Assembly: GCA_945862475.1 (NCBI GenBank) | Contig: CAMAYW010000203.1 | Coordinates: forward strand, 1 to 5,231 | Direction: 5' to 3' | DNA length: 5,231 bases | DNA from: Bacteriovorax stolpii | Lineage (GTDB): Bacteria > Bdellovibrionota > Bacteriovoracia > Bacteriovoracales > Bacteriovoracaceae | In this document: positions 1 to 5,231 of the stretch, piece by piece | How the letters are laid out: each line of letters begins with the position of its first letter | Numbering within the stretch: the first letter of the stretch is position 1 | Notes under the pieces: model-generated | What the model saw: the letters and a program-made list of their open reading frames with translations, nothing else | Database searches by the model: none | What the model was told of the DNA's origin: nothing | Made by a program: the position numbers and the translations under genes

Positions 1-643
1 ATTTTAGGATGAGTATCCTATCACATATTTTTTTGGCAGTAGGGATGTCGTGAGTGACGAAAATACCTGAAATTCCCTTCGCTTTAAACTTTTTAATAAT
101 CTCTATCACAGTCTCTATATTAGAAGGATCTAGTCCGGCGGTAGGTTCATCATAAAGAAGAATCTCTGGGTCTAGAACCATCGCCCTTGCGAGTCCAACC
201 CGTTTTTGCATACCACCAGAGAGGTCGGAGGGCATGAGATCCATAGCATTTTCCAGATTGACGATTTTTAAACTCTCTATGACTTTTAATTCAATTTCTT
301 TTTCAGTAAGTTTCGTATGCTCAAAAAGAGGATAAGCAATATTTTCAAAAACTGATTCAGAATCAAATAAAGCTCCATTTTGAAAGGCATAAGATATTTT
401 TGTTCTAATCGGATATAATTCCTCTTCAGAAAGATGATCAATTCTTTTCCCAAGAAAATGGATTTCTCCTTCATCGATCTCTTCCAATCCAATAATAGAT
501 CTTAATAGAACGGATTTTCCGGCACCCGAAGGACCGAGAAGTCCTATCGTTTCTCCAGATTTTAAGTCTAAAGAAAGTTGGCCGTGGATTTCTTTATCCT
601 TAAACCTTTTAACTAAATTTTTTATTTCTAAAATTTTATTCAT
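1..643 (-). CDS. mlaF: MlaF-type ABC transporter ATP-binding protein, partial (C-terminus beyond left edge)
   Basis: This is the cytoplasmic ATPase that powers the MlaE permease in transport of phospholipid between inner and outer membrane. I translated 214 codons from ATG at 643; the frame runs open off the left edge, so perhaps the last 30-50 residues are missing. All ABC motifs are present: Walker A GPSGAGKS (residues 37-44), Q-loop FQNG (Gln88), signature LSGGMQKRVGLARA (141-154), Walker B ILLYDEPTAGLDP (161-173, catalytic Glu166) and H-loop THD (His198). The LSGGM signature followed by a basic stretch, and the position next to an MlaE permease, favour MlaF over other ABC ATPases. The start lies 3 nt after the mlaE stop. 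No Shine-Dalgarno is visible before it, so translation is probably coupled to mlaE. Family assignment is strong; the exact substrate and direction of transport are inferred from the family. Confidence 0.93.
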   Translation of the reverse strand, partial: MNKILEIKNLVKRFKDKEIHGQLSLDLKSGETIGLLGPSGAGKSVLLRSIIGLEEIDEGEIHFLGKRIDHLSEEELYPIRTKISYAFQNGALFDSESVFENIAYPLFEHTKLTEKEIELKVIESLKIVNLENAMDLMPSDLSGGMQKRVGLARAMVLDPEILLYDEPTAGLDPSNIETVIEIIKKFKAKGISGIFVTHDIPTAKKICDRILILK

Positions 644-646
644 AAA

Positions 647-1411
647 TTAATCAAATAATAAAATAAGGAGTTTACTTAAAAAGAAGTCAGAAATAAGGAT
701 AACGATAGATGCTCTGACCACGACCCATTTAGCAGAAGAGCCTACCCCTCTTGTTCCTTCACGAGTTTTAAATCCCCTGTAGCAAGCGAGTAGAGAAATA
801 ATGATTCCAAAAAAAACGCACTTTAGCATAGAACCAAAAACATCACTTATAGTGATGGTAGAGAGAACTTTATTTAAGTAAAATCCAGCTGGAATATTAA
901 ATTCCACATAAGCGATGAGAAGACCACCAAGAATTCCCATAAAAGCCGAGAGAGTTGCAAGAAGAGGAAGAGAAATCATACTTGCGACAAGTCTCGGTAC
1001 GACGAGCACTCTTATAGGATTAGTTCCCAAGGCCCTAATGGCGTCAATTTGTTGAGTGACATTCATCGCTCCGATCTCTGCACTAATTCCTGATCCGATT
1101 CGGCCAGCGATAAGAAGAGACGTAAATATAGGCGCAAGTTCCCGCATGATAGATAAAGAAACGATAGCAGGTACGTAAAGTGTTCCACCAAATTTTTCAA
1201 GGCCATAACCAAATTGAAGAGTCATGACTAGACCTGTAACAAGTCCGATAACAATCGTGATGGAGAGAGATTCTATTCCTAAATGAACCATTTGTTCCCA
1301 GAGGCGTCCTAGGTAGAATGGCCTCGAGAAAATACATCGGACAGAATCATTGAAGAGAATGATGATTTCTCCAATGACTTTAAAATCATTTTTAAGGGAT
1401 GTCAGAGTCAT
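647..1411 (-). CDS. mlaE: MlaE-type lipid ABC transporter permease
   Basis: This inner-membrane permease forms the membrane core of the MCE/Mla phospholipid transporter, working with the MlaF ATPase and normally an MlaD MCE-domain protein. It has 254 residues, normal for the family. A short amphipathic N-terminal part (about 1-45) is followed by several hydrophobic segments (roughly 46-66, 78-103, 141-170, 190-210, 228-252). The family hallmark is clear: ELAPIFTSLLIAGRIGSG (91-108), then AEIGAMNVTQQIDAIRALG (111-129) and NPI..LVVPR (131-140). The C-terminal CYRGF...GTRGVG segment (210-224) is also typical. The start is fixed by a GGAG Shine-Dalgarno 5 nt upstream, inside the end of the lipoprotein gene, and by the ATGA overlap with that gene's stop. 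The gene order here is permease then ATPase, the reverse of E. coli mlaFE. The MlaD partner is not seen. Confidence 0.95.
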   Translation of the reverse strand: MTLTSLKNDFKVIGEIIILFNDSVRCIFSRPFYLGRLWEQMVHLGIESLSITIVIGLVTGLVMTLQFGYGLEKFGGTLYVPAIVSLSIMRELAPIFTSLLIAGRIGSGISAEIGAMNVTQQIDAIRALGTNPIRVLVVPRLVASMISLPLLATLSAFMGILGGLLIAYVEFNIPAGFYLNKVLSTITISDVFGSMLKCVFFGIIISLLACYRGFKTREGTRGVGSSAKWVVVRASIVILISDFFLSKLLILLFD

Positions 1412-1887
1412 TTAAACTCCACACTATTGAGGAAGTCGTCAAAAGATTTAGATTCTGTTACGGCCTTCGATGGAGTAATGGAAAGGAAGTCGAAATAACA
1501 ATTGTCTCTTCTCGTGTTCATGAGTATCAAATTCACGTTGACTCCATCTACCTGGCCATACCCCTCGCTCTTAAAAGCTTCACGCCCCTTAAAAGTGATA
1601 AATTGAGAACCTGTCATTTTAAAGTTTTGGATATTTTTAAAAATTTTTTTAGCGAGTTTATCTAAGCTTTGCTCTTGAAATTCGTCACAAAAACTATTTG
1701 ATAAAAAAATGCGAGCGTCTTTTTTATTTTCAAAAACGTAATCAGATTTATCATCGTTTTTCTCAAACCAGTCAGAATGTTTGTAATCTATAATATAACG
1801 AGAATTTTTAGCGGTACGTGGTTGATCGGGACCACTCATAAAAAGTGAGCAGCCAGTAAGGAGAAAAATAACAGGCCAGAACTTCAT
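1408..1887 (-). CDS. Putative lipoprotein, first gene of the mla-like operon
   Basis: This is a 159-residue predicted lipoprotein with no named function. The N-terminus is a very short signal peptide ending in a lipobox, LTGC (residues 10-13), so Cys13 would be lipidated. Residues 14-35 look like a flexible tether. Residues 36-159 form a compact alpha/beta domain with two cysteines that could pair: Cys67 in NSFC and Cys130 in RRDNCYFDF. The pattern of an N-S-x-C strand, a SL..L helix, a GREA..S turn and a final F..FLNSVEF segment resembles small PsbP/MOG1-like lipoproteins, an impression from memory rather than a search result. The stop codon overlaps the mlaE start (ATGA), implying translational coupling and a role with the Mla transporter, perhaps as a periplasmic or outer-membrane accessory; that role is inference. 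The Shine-Dalgarno is weak (GG in TTGGTTTATT). The ATG at 1887 is chosen because it gives a complete lipoprotein signal. Confidence 0.85.
   Translation of the reverse strand: MKFWPVIFLLTGCSLFMSGPDQPRTAKNSRYIIDYKHSDWFEKNDDKSDYVFENKKDARIFLSNSFCDEFQEQSLDKLAKKIFKNIQNFKMTGSQFITFKGREAFKSEGYGQVDGVNVNLILMNTRRDNCYFDFLSITPSKAVTESKSFDDFLNSVEFK
1417..1420 (-). promoter_or_regulatory. Ribosome binding site of mlaE
   Basis: GGAG on the minus strand sits 5 nt before the mlaE ATG, inside the last codons of the lipoprotein gene. Together with the ATGA stop/start overlap it fixes the mlaE start and supports co-translation of the two genes. Confidence 0.7.
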
Positions 1888-1935
1888 AATAAACCAATTT
1901 TAACAGGTAATATCTCTTCTCTATTTTAAGTTATT

Positions 1936-1966
1936 GTTATGATTATGGGTATAAAGAAAGTGTCAA
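1936..1966 (-). promoter_or_regulatory. Candidate sigma-70-type promoter for the lipoprotein-mlaE-mlaF operon
   Basis: The minus strand reads a perfect TTGACA (1966-1961). CATAAC (1941-1936) lies 19 nt downstream and matches four of six bases of TATAAT. The spacing is longer than the ideal 17 nt; an alternative CATAAT (1947-1942) is too close at 13 nt. The -10 box would put transcription start roughly 40-45 nt before the lipoprotein ATG, a reasonable leader. The -35 is convincing, the -10 is not, so this is a candidate only. Confidence 0.35.
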
Positions 1967-2031
1967 TCCTTCGACTGGAATTTTTTGCCGATAGGTAAAT
2001 TTGTTCTTTTCCAAATCAAAAAGTAAGTTAA

Positions 2032-2089
2032 ACTGATTTAAGTAGGAAAATTTGACCTCATGATGAGTTCTCTCCTACTTTTAATCAGT
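2032..2089 (+). promoter_or_regulatory. Long imperfect inverted repeat / leader stem-loop upstream of the TPR gene
   Basis: ACTGATT (2032-2038) pairs with AATCAGT (2083-2089), and AAGTAGGA (2040-2047) pairs with TCCTACTT (2073-2080). The two stems are separated only by T2039 opposite T2081-T2082, giving 15 base pairs around a 25-nt loop. Inside the loop is a smaller dyad, CTCATGATGAG (2057-2067). In RNA this would be a stem-loop ending 6 nt before the Shine-Dalgarno of the 2111 start. It would bury the alternative AGTAGGA Shine-Dalgarno and put the alternative ATG (2060) in its loop. As DNA it could be an operator. It lacks a GC-rich stem and a following U-run, so it is not a typical terminator. 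The pairing is seen directly; the function is inference. Confidence 0.55.
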
Positions 2090-2095
2090 GAAAAC

Positions 2096-2101
2096 AGGAA
2101 G
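2096..2101 (+). promoter_or_regulatory. Ribosome binding site favouring the 2111 start
   Basis: AGGAAG lies 9 nt before ATG 2111, which begins a well-formed signal peptide. A competing AGTAGGA at 2041-2047 lies 12 nt before ATG 2060, but it is inside the inverted repeat and would add 17 residues before the signal peptide. Confidence 0.6.
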
Positions 2102-2110
2102 TCTTCACGA

Positions 2111-4807
2111 ATGATAAAGCTCGCTACCAGCTCTTTAATCCTTGCTTTGTATTGTGCTCTTTCTGCACAGGTTGCTCTATCTGATATAATCAGTCAGGAA
2201 AATCTCAAAACTCATTTAAGATGGAATCTTTCTGTACCTAGAGACCAGTTTTTCATAGTTAAAAAGGATCAATCCTTATTTATTGAGACGGTTAATTTAG
2301 AAATGTTCGAAACTCTCTCATCTGAAATAGGGAAATTGAGTCTTAACAGTCAATATATCGACGGAGTAAATTACTCAAAAGAAAATTTCCCGGCAAAACC
2401 TGCCACCATTTCGGTAAAACTTAAAGACCCTTCAGTTGAGCTTTTTTCTTTTTATAGAGATGGAGATAAAAAATATATCTTAGATTTCTGGATTAATACG
2501 GATCTTATTAATGAGAAAACTTCCGCTCTTCAAAAACCTCTTCCTATTCCAGTGGAAGAAAAAAAACCTGAGCTTCTTTCTAAAAAGTCACTTTCTAAGG
2601 CCCCGATTGCATTGATTCAAAAAAGTAAAATTCTTCCAGCGGTTGTTGCTTCTCAGGAAGCTGCTTCGGAGAAGCAGGTCAATCCTGAATTTCGGGACTT
2701 TAGGTACGGAGCGAGTTTTATTTGGGATTACGGACCAATGATCCCTCAATTAGAGAGAGATATTAATCTCAATTCTAAAATTCCAGATTCTCTGTACCCA
2801 ATTAAGGATAGAGATAATTTAGATGATGCTAAAGAAGCTCACATGCAATTGTCGATTAACTTCTATCGAGAAGAGAAATGGGGACTGATGAATAAGTCCA
2901 TTACTCTTTATGATAAAAAGTACGGCAGAGATTCAAATTTTACGACAAATGAATTTCTAAAAGTTAATGCTCTCTTGAAGGGGAACATAGCGAAGCCAAA
3001 CAAAGGGTTAACTCAATCTGCTATGGTGATGCTAGGAAACATCAAGGACATGACTAAGGATTATGAATTAAAGTCATCTATCTTAAGGTTTTTAATTCAA
3101 TATCATGTCGATCTTAAAGATAATCTTAGAACTCTTGAGCTAGCAAAAGAACTGTATGTAGAAGCCAGGGGTGAATTTGATCAAACACTCACCATTCAAT
3201 CTGCGCTTACTATTCTTCATTGTCTCGCTGAGCTTCGCCAAGTGGATAGAATTGAGAGTTTTTTAAAAGAGAATAAGAAAATTGAAAACATTCTTCCGCC
3301 TCAAATGAGTATGGCGTATATGAGTTTTGCCATGCTTTCTCGAGGAGATACGAAAGAGCTCGTGAAGCGTTATAAGTCTGTTGAAAAATCTCTCGCTAAA
3401 CCCATTCATCCAACACTCCTATATAACGTTGGAGAAAGTTATTTTCGTCTAGCTGACTATGAGTCCGCTTCAAAAGTCTATGATGAGTTTTTATCATCTT
3501 ATTCCTACCTTCTGTATGCTCCTCATGCTCGTTTAAGACTAGCACTCTCGTATGAACTTTTGGACAAATCGGCTTCTGAAAACCTGCTACTTTATAAGAA
3601 TGCGATTGATCGCTCTACTTCTCCAGAAATCAGATATGAGGCGAAACTTCGTTATGTTGCCATGAGAGTGAATAGAAAGTTAAAACCAGGACCTGAGGAT
3701 AAAGAGGTTGAAATTTTCTTAGAGCAGTCCCCTGATGAAACAAAAGCGATGAATCAAGACCTTAAAAAACTTTTATGGCTTGTGCGTTTAAGGCTTCTTA
3801 TCTCTACCAAAAATTACGATGCGGCCCTGACCTATCTGACTTCACTTCCACAAGACTCTTTAAAGCCTGCTGAGAGAAGAGTGTTTGATGGAGATGGAGC
3901 TGAAATCATCTATGGAATGATTCAGGATTCATATCTTAAAGAAGACTATTCAAAAGTGGTTAAAATTTGGGAAGTTTACAAAGATAAATATGAAACGAAA
4001 GTGGCCAAGAATCTTTACATGAATTTTGTTGTCTGTGATTCTTTCTTAAAAATTGGTCTCTATAAAAGTTTTGATCGTGCTCTTGCCAGTTTTAAATCTG
4101 TCCAAGATCAAGAAGAAAGAACCTTTCCAATATGGGTAGATAGAATTAAGAAGACAGATCTTTCTCAAATGATAGAAGAGTTAAGTCTTCTTAGAATGGT
4201 GTCAGATTCAAATTGGTCAGAGGCCGAAGCCAAGTTGGCCTCATATCCAGTGTCACTTAGGGACTCTTTAAACTATCCTTACTACCAGGGATTGGTTCAT
4301 TTTCATCAAAAAAGATACTCCGATGCGATTGGAGAATTTGAAAAAGTATTGATTAAACAAAATCCAAAAAATCAGTTAACCCCGAGACAAACAGCTGATC
4401 TTTTAATGGGTTACGTAGAGTCTTTGTATCAATTGAAAGACCAAGAAAGATTTAAAACAGTGGTAAGGGCGTTGAATAATGACATTGTTCAATCGAAGTC
4501 GGCACCGATCTTGAATATTTCCGAGCGAATCAATTACCTCCTCATAGAAGCCTATGCGGGTGAAGGTAGTCCAGAATGGAAGGAGCTTGAAAATATGACA
4601 AAATCTTTCAGGGAAAAATTTCAAAAATCTCCTTACAGCTCACGTATTAGTTACCTTTATGGATTATCATTAATAAAGAATTCCAAAGTGCCAGAAGGGC
4701 GTGAGGTATTCAACGTTTTAACGAACGATAAAGATGTTCCTTCTCATATAAAAGAAATGTGTAGAAGTGAATTAGCGACATTAGAATTGGTAGAAAAAAA
4801 ATTATAA
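2111..4807 (+). CDS. Large exported TPR-repeat protein
   Basis: This is an 898-residue protein of unknown specific function, probably periplasmic or envelope-attached, acting as a protein-protein scaffold. The start at 2111 gives a classical signal peptide: MIK, then a hydrophobic core LATSSLILALYCALSA, with likely cleavage around ALS-D (residues 22-25). A frame-open start at 2060 would add 17 residues and spoil the signal. Residues about 27-135 look like a small beta-rich domain, with strands such as FFIVKKDQSLFIETV and ISVKL...YILDFWI, loosely like AMIN or FimV N-terminal domains. A Lys/Pro-rich linker follows (about 140-190). From about 240 to the end it is helical with TPR-like units. The clearest are LLYNVGESYFRLADYESA at 436-453 and YYQGLVHFHQKRYSDAIGEF at 724-743; weaker ones lie near 340-355 and 845-870. 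The sigma-54-activator-like gene starts 34 nt downstream with no terminator between, so the two are probably co-transcribed. A role in flagellar or envelope assembly is a guess from that neighbour. Confidence 0.88.
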   Translation: MIKLATSSLILALYCALSAQVALSDIISQENLKTHLRWNLSVPRDQFFIVKKDQSLFIETVNLEMFETLSSEIGKLSLNSQYIDGVNYSKENFPAKPATISVKLKDPSVELFSFYRDGDKKYILDFWINTDLINEKTSALQKPLPIPVEEKKPELLSKKSLSKAPIALIQKSKILPAVVASQEAASEKQVNPEFRDFRYGASFIWDYGPMIPQLERDINLNSKIPDSLYPIKDRDNLDDAKEAHMQLSINFYREEKWGLMNKSITLYDKKYGRDSNFTTNEFLKVNALLKGNIAKPNKGLTQSAMVMLGNIKDMTKDYELKSSILRFLIQYHVDLKDNLRTLELAKELYVEARGEFDQTLTIQSALTILHCLAELRQVDRIESFLKENKKIENILPPQMSMAYMSFAMLSRGDTKELVKRYKSVEKSLAKPIHPTLLYNVGESYFRLADYESASKVYDEFLSSYSYLLYAPHARLRLALSYELLDKSASENLLLYKNAIDRSTSPEIRYEAKLRYVAMRVNRKLKPGPEDKEVEIFLEQSPDETKAMNQDLKKLLWLVRLRLLISTKNYDAALTYLTSLPQDSLKPAERRVFDGDGAEIIYGMIQDSYLKEDYSKVVKIWEVYKDKYETKVAKNLYMNFVVCDSFLKIGLYKSFDRALASFKSVQDQEERTFPIWVDRIKKTDLSQMIEELSLLRMVSDSNWSEAEAKLASYPVSLRDSLNYPYYQGLVHFHQKRYSDAIGEFEKVLIKQNPKNQLTPRQTADLLMGYVESLYQLKDQERFKTVVRALNNDIVQSKSAPILNISERINYLLIEAYAGEGSPEWKELENMTKSFREKFQKSPYSSRISYLYGLSLIKNSKVPEGREVFNVLTNDKDVPSHIKEMCRSELATLELVEKKL

Positions 4808-4831
4808 TTGAAAACCCAACTAACAACGGAC

Positions 4832-4838
4832 AGGAGGT
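4832..4838 (+). promoter_or_regulatory. Strong Shine-Dalgarno of the activator-like gene
   Basis: AGGAGGT is a near-perfect anti-16S match, only 3-4 nt before ATG 4842, closer than the usual 5-9 nt. It is the strongest ribosome site in the window. No better-spaced ATG, GTG or TTG start follows before the conserved AAA+ sequence, so 4842 is kept. Confidence 0.75.
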
Positions 4839-4841
4839 CTA

Positions 4842-5231
4842 ATGTTATCTCAAGGTTTAGTACTCGTAGGCAATCACCCAAAATTTAACATCGCTCTTGA
4901 GACAGCTCGTAATGTTGCTGTTACAAAGACTCCGGTTCTTATCTCAGGAGAAGCTGGTTCTGGAAAAAAAGCACTTGGTGCTTATATCCATAACAACTCT
5001 GTTAGAAAGAATGCACGAATTGAAATCGTTGACTGCACGAACGATTCTCAAATGGTAGAGAAGATGGTTCTTGGTTTCAGAGACGATCAATCTGGAAAAT
5101 TCAATCGTGGAGTTCTAGAACTTGCCAATGGTGGTACGGTAATTTTTGCCAACATTGACGCGCTGGATGAAAATTTTCAAAAACGACTCTATACTATCCT
5201 TCAAGAGCTACCGGATTACGAGTTAGACGTT
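4842..5231 (+). CDS. Sigma-54-activator-like AAA+ protein with degenerate motifs, partial (C-terminus beyond right edge)
   Basis: The first 130 residues are visible and the frame is open to the right edge. They align along the AAA+ domain of NtrC-family enhancer-binding proteins, which normally hydrolyse ATP to remodel sigma-54 RNA polymerase. There is no receiver, PAS or GAF domain: the AAA+ domain begins near residue 8 (VLVGNHPKF). Walker A is GEAGSGKK (36-43), with the key Lys42 kept. The segment that should carry GAFTGA reads LGFRDDQSGKFNRGVLELANGG (77-98); the motif is absent and the stretch about 3 residues short. Walker B, normally FLDEI, reads IFANI (101-105), losing both the Mg-binding Asp and catalytic Glu. 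The following region QKRLYTILQELP (113-124) is family-like. It may bind ATP without acting as a classical activator. A Fis-type DNA-binding C-terminus is expected but unseen. It is probably in an operon with the TPR gene; a link to flagellar gene control is inference. Confidence 0.85.
   Translation, partial: MLSQGLVLVGNHPKFNIALETARNVAVTKTPVLISGEAGSGKKALGAYIHNNSVRKNARIEIVDCTNDSQMVEKMVLGFRDDQSGKFNRGVLELANGGTVIFANIDALDENFQKRLYTILQELPDYELDV

Noticed and set aside
286..492. 68-codon open frame on the minus strand
   Set aside because: It lies in another frame inside the ABC ATPase, whose motifs are complete; its Leu/Lys/Ile-rich product is typical of a shadow frame.
1399..1665. 88-codon open frame on the plus strand
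   Set aside because: It is antisense to the lipoprotein gene, whose lipobox, coupling to mlaE and protein-like composition mark it as the real gene.
1976..1988. Sigma-54-like promoter TGGAATTTTTTGC upstream of the TPR gene
   Set aside because: Only 8 nt separate the GG and GC elements; sigma-54 promoters need 10, and changes in this spacing abolish function.
2001..2029. Sigma-70-like pair TTGTTC and TAAGTT with 17-nt spacing before the TPR gene
   Set aside because: Spacing is right, but the -10 matches only three of six bases; in DNA this AT-rich such matches are expected by chance.
4403..4624. 73-codon open frame antisense to the TPR gene
   Set aside because: No ribosome site or family features, and the TPR frame through this region is continuous and protein-like.
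4808..4841. Possible terminator between the TPR gene and the activator-like gene
   Set aside because: The 34-nt gap has no inverted repeat and no T-run, so co-transcription is more likely.

Overview
The window looks like chromosomal DNA from an AT-rich Gram-negative bacterium. It has an Mla-type lipid transport operon, an envelope lipoprotein and a large exported TPR protein followed by a sigma-54-activator-like ATPase. The gene set and protein style suggest Bdellovibrionota (Bacteriovorax/Halobacteriovorax-like), but no marker gene proves this and the assignment is inference.

Left half, minus strand (positions 1887 down to 1): three tightly packed genes read leftward. A small lipoprotein (1887-1408) overlaps by 4 nt (ATGA) the start of an MlaE-type permease (1411-647). 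After only 3 nt comes an MlaF-type ATPase (643 to beyond the left edge). This is the inner-membrane core of a phospholipid transporter that works between the inner and outer membranes. The substrate-binding MCE protein (MlaD) is not seen and would be expected further left. The lipoprotein is probably an accessory of the same system.

Middle (1888-2110): a divergent intergenic region. It holds a candidate minus-strand promoter with a perfect TTGACA -35 box. It also holds a long imperfect inverted repeat (2032-2089) just before the ribosome binding site of the rightward gene. The repeat covers an alternative upstream start codon, so I place the true start of the rightward gene at 2111.

Right half, plus strand: an 898-residue exported protein with an N-terminal beta-rich domain, a Lys/Pro-rich linker and a long TPR-like helical region (2111-4807). 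After 34 nt with a strong Shine-Dalgarno comes the first 130 codons of a protein related to the AAA+ domain of sigma-54 activators (4842 to the right edge). This ATPase is unusual: it has no N-terminal sensor domain, no GAFTGA loop, and Ala-Asn where the Walker B Asp-Glu should be. It may be a non-canonical or inactive regulator. A TPR protein next to such a regulator recalls flagellar regulatory loci in Bdellovibrionota, but no flagellar gene is inside the window.

No rRNA, tRNA, CRISPR array, insertion sequence or convincing terminator was found.
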